Source: CAYUYV01 sp964474635
Lineage (GTDB): Bacteria > Pseudomonadota > Alphaproteobacteria > JAJFIK01
DNA length: 8,952 bases
NCBI GenBank assembly: GCA_964474635.1
Contig: CAYYTT010000164.1
Coordinates: 1-8,952 of the forward strand
Direction: 5' to 3'
In this document: positions 1 through 5,342 of the stretch, in pieces
How the letters are laid out: every line of letters starts with the position of its first letter
Position numbering within the stretch: the stretch's first letter is position 1
Notes under the pieces: model-generated
Seen by the model: the letters and a program-made list of their open reading frames with translations, nothing else
Told to the model about the DNA's origin: nothing
The model's database searches: none
Made by a program: the position numbers and the translations under genes

Positions 1-303
1 GAAGCGGTCGCTCGTTTCCCGAAACGTCCAGAGTGGAAGACAGGGGATGATCAGCCTACGCTCAAACAGGCCGAAGCCTTCGCCAAAGCTGCCCACGTTC
101 CCTTTGGCTATTTGTTCTTGCCCGAGCCACCTTACGAGCCTTTGCCGATCCCGAATTTTCGGACATTCGACAACGCAGAGGTTTTCCGTCCAAGCCCAAA
201 CCTTCTTGAGACGATCTACGCCTGTCAGGAGCGCCAATCCTTTGGTCCCCGTTTTACGCCATTCTGCGGGCAATCCCTGATCCTATCCAACTGTTTATCC
301 TAG
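1..303 (+). pseudogene. Broken ImmA/IrrE-family regulator/peptidase gene, 5' end outside window
   Basis: The frame is open from base 1 and reads through PTLKQAEAFAKAA, PFGYLFLPEPP, EPLPIPNFRT and LLETIYACQERQ. This is the usual link between the N-terminal HTH_XRE domain and the M78 metallopeptidase domain of ImmA/IrrE (COG2856-type) proteins. Family members normally continue with a W-Y-R-x-Y/F-A stretch and then an HExxH zinc motif. Here the similarity stops after residue 79 (base 237). The frame then runs through unrelated residues to a TAG at 301-303. A TGG codon at 243-245 in another frame, followed by codons for S-P-F-Y-A, could be the displaced W...YA segment, which suggests a 2-base insertion near 238-242. 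That frame also closes, at 350-352, and no HExxH appears. I read this as a decayed gene whose start lies off the left edge. ImmA/IrrE proteins usually relieve repression by cleaving a partner repressor, or act as toxin-antitoxin components; this copy should be inactive. The family call is solid. The inactivation is an inference, since a sequencing indel would look the same. Confidence 0.75.
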
Positions 304-423
304 CGGCGCACGTGGCTCGGCCCGCCTGTTTGCTCGATATTTCTCCCCCATAAGGGGTGCTCTGAATGTGGGTTAAGCCATGGGGAGAATGGACCCTCCA
401 GAGTTATTCCCATAAAAGCCACA

Positions 424-460
424 CGTCTCATGAGGGCAGCCGAGAGGGATGCCCGAGACG
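424..460 (+). other. Imperfect hairpin in the leader of the nuclease gene
   Basis: CGTCTC (424-429) pairs with GAGACG (455-460), and GGGCA (434-438) pairs with TGCCC (450-454). A 4-base bulge (ATGA) lies on the left side only, and the loop has 11 bases. The structure ends 49 bases before the proposed GTG start of the nuclease. It has no T tract, so it is not a classical terminator. It could be an operator, a leader RNA structure, or chance in GC-rich DNA. I could not identify a convincing -35/-10 pair anywhere between 304 and 509. Confidence 0.35.
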
Positions 461-495
461 CACCATCAACCAGCGCGGGGCCGGACCGATCCGGC

Positions 496-503
496 GAGAG
501 GGG
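496..503 (+). promoter_or_regulatory. Shine-Dalgarno sequence that fixes the nuclease start
   Basis: GAGAGGGG lies 6 bases before the GTG at 510-512. The in-frame ATG at 366 has no comparable purine block, and the 48 codons between them do not look like conserved protein. Confidence 0.7.
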
Positions 504-509
504 TGTATT

Positions 510-1760
510 GTGGCTGGATACGACAAGAATTTTCTCGACGTCGAAGTGCCGTTACCGGAGTTCGCACCGTCCCTTCAGGAACTTGTTCTGCAGAAATCGG
601 AGTTGCGGGATGGGTACTATGCGGACTATGTGAACTACACTATTGCAATGCACAGGGAGCATCGCACGGCACTGTTCTGTGCGCTCAATATCGATCAGAA
701 CAAAATCATGGGCGTGAAACGGTCGAATGGCTGGCGCACTGACAGCCGTGTCGGCGATGAAAATCAGCTCAACAACGATTACTATTATAACAATCCCTGG
801 GATCGCGGACATCTCGCCCGCCGGTCCTCGGCCGCCTGGGGCGACAGCAAGCGCGAAGCCAAGCGCGCCTCCGACGAGACCTTTTACTTCACGAATGCCA
901 GCCTCCAGCACGCCAACTTCAACCAGGACGAATGGCTGTCCCTGGAGAATTGGGTCAAGGCACTTGATCTCGACAAGGATGGCCGGATCAGCGTGTTCAG
1001 TGGGCCAATCTTCGGCGACTATGCGCGTTCGCTGCAGCCGGCGGGCCGAAAACTCGCCATCATCCCTTCCGCCTTTTTCAAGGTTGTCTTCTTCGTCAAC
1101 AAGGCATCCGAGCTTGAGGTGCGGGCCTTCATCATGCTGCAGGATAAGAACGCTTTGCGCGATAAGGGTGGGCGCGAGCTGTTCGATTTTCAAAATTACC
1201 AGGTCTCGGTGGCCGAAATCGAAGAGCGCACGGGCCTCCTATTCGACAGTGCCATTCCCGACGCCAACCCCCTTCTGTTCCACGAGAATGAAGAAACCCA
1301 GAAAAAGCTGAAAATCAGCCATGTGCCCGAGCGCATCGAGGTGGATGGGGAACAGGAAATCATCAATCCGGGCGAGCCGCGCCAATACATCATGGACGAT
1401 GAGATCGATGTTTACATCGCCGCCGCGCAGGTCAATCCGGACGGCAACGAACGCGCCGGGGAATGGGTCTCGATCATCAATCTGTCCAATGAGGACAAGG
1501 ATCTGGACGGCTGGACACTGAGCGACACACGCCGCAAGCCTCTCAAGCTGAGCGGAACCCTGGGCCCAGGGGAGGCGATGCGCGTCGGGCCCATCTCCCC
1601 GGTGCAGCTTGGCAACAAGGGCGGGGTGATCGTGCTGTCCGACAAGAAGAAGAACCGGGTCGACCGGGTCAAATACACCGAAGTGGACGCCAGGGACGAA
1701 GGGCGCCCGGTGATCTTTGCCTATCGGGCCGAGCGCGCCCAGGACATCCCCGAGGTTTGA
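510..1760 (+). CDS. DNA/RNA non-specific endonuclease with C-terminal lamin-tail-like domain
   Basis: A 416-residue protein from GTG 510; the longer frame from ATG 366 adds 48 residues of low-quality, Arg/Gly-rich sequence. Residues about 35-250 form a beta-beta-alpha-metal nuclease of the Serratia/NUC1 type. The active-site motif DRGH is at 98-101, with H101 the expected general base. N138 (in FNQ) and E146 (in SLE) match the Mg-binding Asn and the conserved Glu of Serratia nuclease, with the same 8-residue spacing. SVFSGPIF (161-168) is the family core strand. Residues about 298-405 resemble a lamin-tail (LTD) fold: an NPDG-like turn, E318-W-V, N324-L-S, L332-D-G-W335, G369-N-K-G-G and a final V-K-Y. 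Such nucleases cut DNA and RNA without sequence preference. No signal peptide or membrane segment is visible, so secretion by the Sec route is not supported and no immunity gene is adjacent. The 153-164 stretch also resembles an EF-hand loop. Codon use in the first third is more A/T-rich than in the genes to the right, which hints at transfer. Confidence 0.88.
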   Translation: MAGYDKNFLDVEVPLPEFAPSLQELVLQKSELRDGYYADYVNYTIAMHREHRTALFCALNIDQNKIMGVKRSNGWRTDSRVGDENQLNNDYYYNNPWDRGHLARRSSAAWGDSKREAKRASDETFYFTNASLQHANFNQDEWLSLENWVKALDLDKDGRISVFSGPIFGDYARSLQPAGRKLAIIPSAFFKVVFFVNKASELEVRAFIMLQDKNALRDKGGRELFDFQNYQVSVAEIEERTGLLFDSAIPDANPLLFHENEETQKKLKISHVPERIEVDGEQEIINPGEPRQYIMDDEIDVYIAAAQVNPDGNERAGEWVSIINLSNEDKDLDGWTLSDTRRKPLKLSGTLGPGEAMRVGPISPVQLGNKGGVIVLSDKKKNRVDRVKYTEVDARDEGRPVIFAYRAERAQDIPEV

Positions 1761-1800
1761 GGCCCCTGGTAATGGCGGCCCCTTAAGCACAGACGCCAGA

Positions 1801-1843
1801 AACGCCGGGTGGGCCTGTTCGGACCGCCCGGCGGCGTTTTTTT
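1801..1843 (+). terminator. Intrinsic terminator after the nuclease gene
   Basis: The left arm AACGCCGGGTGGGCC (1801-1815) pairs with 1821-1838, which ends in GGCGGCGTT. The pairing has G-T wobbles and one 3-base bulge, a 5-base loop, and is followed directly by a run of seven T (1837-1843). It begins 40 bases past the nuclease stop codon, so the nuclease is probably not co-transcribed with the genes downstream. Confidence 0.85.
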
Positions 1844-1845
1844 GA

Positions 1846-1876
1846 GGGTGCGAAAAGACAAGTCGTCTCCGCACCC
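1846..1876 (+). other. Second hairpin just past the terminator
   Basis: GGGTGCG (1846-1852) pairs perfectly with CGCACCC (1870-1876). An inner AGAC/GTCT helix (1856-1859 with 1865-1868) closes a 5-base loop. No T tract follows closely on either strand. It may back up the terminator or stabilise a 3' end. Confidence 0.5.
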
Positions 1877-2304
1877 ACCTTCAGGATTTTTCAGAAAGAA
1901 CCGGCGCAGGGAAAGACAAAGTACCGGGTTTTCAAAGGTTAACTGCGTGACCGGCATCCCGAACAGGCGATGATCTCGCGTATAACAGAACGTAAAGGAC
2001 AAATTGACCAGTCGTCCGGCATCGATATCTCGATTGGGCGGCATACAGTGCCTCCAGAAACGCGCTATATATCGAGTGGGACCTTTTGGCATGACCCTCG
2101 CACTGCCTGGCGCACGGCGAAGATCGTGGTGCATGGGGTTTGGCCGTGATGCACAGGCCAGCGCGACACACAGGGTCGCGACGCACAAGGCCGCATTGAA
2201 CAGGGCCGCATTGAACAGGGCCGCATTGAACAGGGCCCCATCAAACAGGGCCAACCGAACAGGGTAATGGGCACAGGCAAAAAGCGAGGAACGGCGGGGG
2301 CGCC
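1877..2304. other. Non-coding gap upstream of the reductase gene
   Basis: I see no protein-coding frame with family character on either strand here. The open frames that cross it, including minus-strand frames of 177 and 229 codons, are shadows of neighbouring genes or products of the tandem repeats. Sigma-70-like pieces exist: TTGACC at 2004-2009, TATAAC at 1981-1986 and TATATA at 2066-2071. None forms a properly spaced -35/-10 pair with both halves strong. A short palindrome ATCGA-TATC-TCGAT lies at 2021-2034. The tandem repeat array at 2144-2278 is annotated separately. The promoter for the reductase and its followers presumably lies in this gap. Confidence 0.5.
2144..2278. repeat. Degenerate 15-base tandem repeat array in the reductase leader
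   Basis: Three perfect head-to-tail copies of CCGCATTGAACAGGG lie at 2191-2205, 2206-2220 and 2221-2235. They are flanked by decayed copies that keep the CA-CAGG or AA-CAGG end. To the left these are at 2144-2157 (14 bases), 2158-2175 (18) and 2176-2190 (15). To the right they are at 2236-2250 (15), 2251-2264 (14) and 2265-2278 (14). The identical core with diverged edges is what slipped-strand or unequal-crossover expansion produces. The array ends 26 bases before the reductase start, so it should lie in the promoter or 5' leader. Because the unit length is a multiple of three, every frame across it reads as a 5-residue repeat; the 14- and 18-base units and the absence of a host gene argue that it is not coding. 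Confidence 0.8.
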
Positions 2305-3357
2305 ATGACTGGGCAAATCCTCATCTACGGTGCGAACGGCTACACGGGCCGGCTCGCGGCGCGCCTTGCCAAGGGCGCCGGCTATCAACCCGTTCTCGCC
2401 GGCCGCAACGCCGCCATGATCAAGGCCGTGGCCGACGCGAACTCGACCGAATGGCGCCAGTTCGACCTGACCGATCCGGACACGCTGGACCGGAACCTGG
2501 GCGATATCGATGTTGTCCTGCACATGGCCGGGCCCTTTTCGGCCACCATGGAGCCCATGGTGGCCGCCTGCCTGCGCACGGGCACCCATTACATCGATAT
2601 CACCGGCGAGATCGACATCATCGAGCAGCTTTCGGGCCGCATCGGTGAGGCCAGCACGGCCGGGATCATGATGCTGCCAGGCGCGGGCTTCGACGTGGTG
2701 CCCAGTGATTGCCTGCTTGCCCACGTGAAAAGCCGTCTGCCCACGGCCACACACCTGACCCTGGCCCTGTCAGGCTTTACGGTGCCCACCCGGGGCACGG
2801 CCGCGACGGCCATCGAGTCCCTCGGCCTTGGCACGCGCGTGCGTCGGGAGGGGCGGATCGCGACCTTGGAGAGCGCGCCGCGCCGGGATTTTGATTTCGG
2901 GGACGGGCCGGTCGATTGCATCGGCGTGGGCTGGGGAGACGTCTCGAGCGGGTACCACTCCACCGCCGTGCCCAATATCGACGTCTTTTTCGCGTTGACG
3001 CCGGAGCTGGAGAAAGCAGCCAATCTGGGTCCCATGGCCCGGTGGCTGGTACGCCAGGGCATCGTCCAAAAGCATTTGAAAAAACAGCTGCGCGACCGTC
3101 CCGAAGGGCCCACCAAGGATCAGCGGGAAAAGGGCGAAGCAAAATTGCTGGCCATCGCCGAGGACGGCCAGGGCGGACGGGCGGTCAGCCTGCTGACGAC
3201 GCCGGAACCCTACACCCTGACGGCTCGGGTCGCCTTCGACATCGCCGTTCGGGTCGCGGGCGGCGAGGCCCGCCCGGGCTTTTTCACCCCGACACGGCTT
3301 CTGGGTGCGGATTATATTCTCGATTTCGACGGCGTGAGCCGAACCGACCTCGTGTAA
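2305..3357 (+). CDS. Saccharopine dehydrogenase-like NAD(P)-binding reductase
   Basis: A 350-residue cytoplasmic protein. The N-terminus is a Rossmann nucleotide-binding domain with the G9-A-N-G12-Y-T-G15 loop, followed by A32-G-R34 at the end of strand 2, a position often used to read the cofactor phosphate. AGPF (75-78), THYIDITGE (94-102) and LPGAGFDVVPSD (124-135) are hallmarks of the saccharopine dehydrogenase-like group that includes the mycobacterial trans-acting enoyl reductases. The second half keeps family-like pieces: AVPNIDVFFA (221-230), GPT (268-270), TTPEPYTLTA (298-307) and PGFFTPTRLLGADYIL (324-339). These proteins reduce or oxidise varied substrates; the substrate here cannot be read from sequence, and true lysine metabolism is unlikely because the neighbours do not fit. 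The ATG at 2305 is directly before the Rossmann strand; upstream are GAGGA at 2287-2291 and a G-rich stretch at 2294-2302. The TPR gene follows after 49 bases and may be co-transcribed. Confidence 0.87.
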   Translation: MTGQILIYGANGYTGRLAARLAKGAGYQPVLAGRNAAMIKAVADANSTEWRQFDLTDPDTLDRNLGDIDVVLHMAGPFSATMEPMVAACLRTGTHYIDITGEIDIIEQLSGRIGEASTAGIMMLPGAGFDVVPSDCLLAHVKSRLPTATHLTLALSGFTVPTRGTAATAIESLGLGTRVRREGRIATLESAPRRDFDFGDGPVDCIGVGWGDVSSGYHSTAVPNIDVFFALTPELEKAANLGPMARWLVRQGIVQKHLKKQLRDRPEGPTKDQREKGEAKLLAIAEDGQGGRAVSLLTTPEPYTLTARVAFDIAVRVAGGEARPGFFTPTRLLGADYILDFDGVSRTDLV

Positions 3358-3406
3358 GGCCGCCTGCCCGTTGGCGGTTCTTGCGGAACCGGGTAGTCTG
3401 GCGGCC

Positions 3407-3985
3407 ATGAAACACCGACCGTCCCGCCTCTTTGTTCTCCTGGGCCTCCTTAGCCTGATGATGTTTGTCCTCGCGGTGCCCCCAGCCGTGCCCATGGCTG
3501 CGGCCCAGAACGGCGAGGATGACGCCCTGTTCGACGCGCTGGCCGAGACGCGCGAGCCGGAGCGCGCCGAACTGATCGCACAGGAAATCCGCCGCCAGTG
3601 GCGCAAGTCTGGCGGCGCCGCGGTGCTGCTGCTGCTGGAGCAGGCCCAAACCCTGGAAGAGGCGGGCGATCTTGACGATGCGGAAGACAAACTGACCGGC
3701 ATTGTGCGTCTGTGGCCTGATTTTGCGGAAGGATGGGCCCTGCGCGGCGAATTTCGCCTGCGCCGGGGAAACGAAGACGGCGCGCTCGAAGACCTGACCC
3801 TCGCCGCACGGCTCGAGGTCCGGCATTTCGCGGCGCAGGCCCTGCTGGGGCAGCTCTTCGAGACCCAAGGCGCCTGGGCGGATGCCCTTGAGGCCTATCT
3901 GATGGCGCATCTGCATTATCCGGCTCTTCCAGGCCCGTCAGAGCGCATCGCCGTCTTGCGGGAACTGGTTGGTGGGACGGACTGA
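3407..3985 (+). CDS. Exported tetratricopeptide repeat protein
   Basis: A 192-residue protein from ATG 3407. The frame is open a little further upstream, but only this start gives a clean signal peptide: K2-H-R-P-S-R, a hydrophobic core at about 8-28, then A31-A-A-Q34 with likely cleavage after AAA. There is no lipobox cysteine, so it should be periplasmic and soluble. The mature part is helical and holds three consecutive 34-residue TPR units at about 73-106, 107-140 and 141-174. Each has the small residue/Gly pattern between its helices (EAGDLDDA, RRGNEDGA, TQGAWADA), and units 1 and 3 end near a Pro (WP, YP). RHFAAQALLG (139-148) matches the RHFGA-type segment seen in related alphaproteobacterial TPR proteins, as I recall them. 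TPRs bind other proteins; the partner is unknown. The Shine-Dalgarno is weak. The gene lies between the reductase and the hydrolase on the same strand, without an obvious shared function. Confidence 0.82.
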   Translation: MKHRPSRLFVLLGLLSLMMFVLAVPPAVPMAAAQNGEDDALFDALAETREPERAELIAQEIRRQWRKSGGAAVLLLLEQAQTLEEAGDLDDAEDKLTGIVRLWPDFAEGWALRGEFRLRRGNEDGALEDLTLAARLEVRHFAAQALLGQLFETQGAWADALEAYLMAHLHYPALPGPSERIAVLRELVGGTD

Positions 3986-4012
3986 GGCCGGGCTCCGCGC
4001 AGAGCCGGGGCC
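3986..4012 (+). other. Hairpin directly after the TPR gene
   Basis: GGCTC (3991-3995) pairs with GAGCC (4002-4006) around the loop CGCGCA. An outer GGCC (3986-3989) pairs with GGCC (4009-4012), with a small internal mismatch. It starts at the first base after the stop codon. Only three T follow nearby, so at most it is a weak or Rho-assisted end. Transcription may well continue into the hydrolase gene. Confidence 0.4.
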
Positions 4013-4052
4013 GGGTTTGCAAAAGGGCCGGGGTTAAAATGGGAGAGGGGGG

Positions 4053-5087
4053 ATGAAGGCGCTTTTGATCCTTGGGCTGTGCATCGTCGTATTGGTTGGC
4101 GCGCTTGGCCTCTATGGCGCGATTTATTCCATGCGCATGGCCGCGCGTTATCCGGCGCACGGAACATTTGTTGATGTGGCCGGTGCGCGTATCCACCTGA
4201 TCGACCGGCCAGGCCTCGATCCGTCATCCATGGATCAGCCGGGCCTTGCCGGATCCGGCGACGGTGTGTCTCGCACGGGCCTCGGGCGCCCCGCCCTGGT
4301 GCTCATCCACGGTGCCACCGCCAATCTGCGGGACATGGAGATCAGTCTTGTGGGCCCGCTCACGCAAGGCGGGTTCCGTGTCGTCGCGCTTGACCGTCCG
4401 GGGCATGGCTGGTCGTCCCGCACGGCGCCGCGCGGCCATGACCCGCGCGTGCAGGCCCGCCTCATCGCCGAGGCCCTCGCCGCGCACGGCGTGACCCACT
4501 ATGTCGCCATTGGTCATTCCTGGGGCGGAGCGGTTGTCGCGGCCCTTGCCCTCGCCGCCCCGCGGGGCCTTGCGGGCGCGGTCACCCTGGGCGGCGCCAG
4601 CCATCCCTGGCCCGGGCCGCCGTCCTGGTACAATCGGGTGTCCATTGTGCCGGTGCTCGGGCGGCTCTTCCGGCAGACCCTCGTGCCGCTTGCGGGGCCC
4701 TTCGTCCTGCCGGGCGGCATTGTCGCCAATTTCGCGCCAAATGATCCTGTTGCAGACTATAGTGAGCGGGCCGGCATGCCGCTCTTTTTTCGTCCCGCCC
4801 AGTTCGGCGCCAATGCGGCCGACAGTGTCCATTTGAAGTCAGCCGTGACACAGATGGAACCCGACTATCAGAACATTGGCATTCCCATGCTGATCATCAC
4901 CGGCGACGAGGATCGCACCGTGTCCCATCGCCGGCATTCCCTCGCCCTTGCCCAAGCCGTCCCGGGCGCGAGACTCCTGTTGCTGGAGGGGGTGGGCCAC
5001 ATGCCCCACCACGCGCGCGCGCAAGACGTTACGCGCGCCATTGCGGCCTTTGTCGAGAGCCTGGCCGCAACGCCCGGCGCGCGGTAA
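4053..5087 (+). CDS. Membrane-anchored alpha/beta hydrolase
   Basis: A 344-residue protein. The start is well supported by GGGAGAGGGGGG directly before ATG 4053. Residues about 3-24 form one hydrophobic helix (LLILGLCIVVLVG...) followed by R28-M-A-A-R32, which suggests an N-terminal anchor or uncleaved signal with the catalytic domain outside the membrane or held at it. The alpha/beta hydrolase fold is clear. The oxyanion-hole loop is H86-G-A-T-A. The strand-4 motif is DRPGHGWSS (114-122). The nucleophile elbow is G154-H-S156-W-G-G with S156 catalytic. The acid lies in GDED (284-287), most likely D287. The histidine is H316 in GVGHMP. The cap region spans roughly 183-270. Family members hydrolyse esters, lactones, epoxides or haloalkanes, and no specific substrate can be assigned. 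A Pro/Gly-rich insert at about 53-79 between the first strands is unusual. This is the last gene of the + strand block and runs toward pyruvate kinase. Confidence 0.88.
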   Translation: MKALLILGLCIVVLVGALGLYGAIYSMRMAARYPAHGTFVDVAGARIHLIDRPGLDPSSMDQPGLAGSGDGVSRTGLGRPALVLIHGATANLRDMEISLVGPLTQGGFRVVALDRPGHGWSSRTAPRGHDPRVQARLIAEALAAHGVTHYVAIGHSWGGAVVAALALAAPRGLAGAVTLGGASHPWPGPPSWYNRVSIVPVLGRLFRQTLVPLAGPFVLPGGIVANFAPNDPVADYSERAGMPLFFRPAQFGANAADSVHLKSAVTQMEPDYQNIGIPMLIITGDEDRTVSHRRHSLALAQAVPGARLLLLEGVGHMPHHARAQDVTRAIAAFVESLAATPGAR

Positions 5088-5213
5088 CCCGGCGGGCGCC
5101 CAGAATGAGAGCTTGCGTGGCCCAGAGCAATGGGCGCGAAACCTGGATCAATCTGAAGCCAGCGCGCCGTTGCTCAGGGTTGAGGGGGATCCACACTATG
5201 CGTGCGGCGCTCG

Positions 5214-5253
5214 AGAGCCCATTCAATGATCTCCGAGTCATTGAATGGGCTCT
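5214..5253. repeat. Perfect 16-base inverted repeat in the convergent gap
   Basis: AGAGCCCATTCAATGA (5214-5229) and its exact reverse complement (5238-5253) flank the 8-base loop TCTCCGAG. It sits between two convergent genes, where a strong hairpin can stop transcripts from both sides. There is no T tract directly after it on either strand, so it is not a textbook intrinsic terminator. It could also be the end of a small mobile or dispersed element. Confidence 0.85.
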
Positions 5254-5267
5254 AGCGTATTGATTTT

Positions 5268-5315
5268 GAGCGCTTTCCGGGCGGAAAACCGCATACACTT
5301 TTCCTGAAAGCGCTC
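5268..5315. repeat. Dispersed alphaproteobacterial-type palindromic element
   Basis: GAGCGCTTTC (5268-5277) and GAAAGCGCTC (5306-5315) are perfect 10-base arms. Inside them, GGAAAA (5283-5288) faces TTTTCC (5299-5304). Outside, the pairing continues as TTTT/AAAA after one mismatched pair. The CGGAAAACCGCATACACTTTTCC core resembles short extragenic palindromes that I recall as common in alphaproteobacterial intergenic regions; that recollection is not a database result. With the inverted repeat only 14 bases to the left, it may serve as a bidirectional transcript end for the hydrolase and pyruvate kinase genes. Confidence 0.7.
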
Positions 5316-5342
5316 TAAAATCTGTGAGCGGACGGTGACGTG

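Noticed and set aside
366..509. N-terminal extension of the nuclease from ATG 366
   Set aside because: The extra 48 residues are Arg/Gly/Ser-rich without conserved character and lack a Shine-Dalgarno, whereas GTG 510 has GAGAGGGG at good spacing and a family-like start.
1981..2071. Sigma-70 promoter built from TATAAC (1981-1986), TTGACC (2004-2009) or TATATA (2066-2071)
   Set aside because: No combination has both hexamers close to consensus with 15-19 base spacing, so I do not call a promoter.
1721..2254. Minus-strand frame of 177 codons that reads as AALFN-type five-residue repeats and looks like a pentapeptide-repeat protein
   Set aside because: The pattern comes only from the 15-base DNA repeats at 2191-2235. 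All frames over the array give five-residue repeats, the remainder has no family character, and the frame overlaps the terminator and the nuclease 3' end.
2065..2754. Long minus-strand frame of 229 codons over the reductase start
   Set aside because: It is antisense to the Rossmann domain, which has unmistakable motifs on the + strand. Such shadows are routine in GC-rich genes.
2770..3916. Minus-strand frames of 310 and 210 codons over the reductase end and TPR gene
   Set aside because: They are Arg/Ser/Ala-rich with no recognisable domain, and they oppose two well-supported + strand genes.
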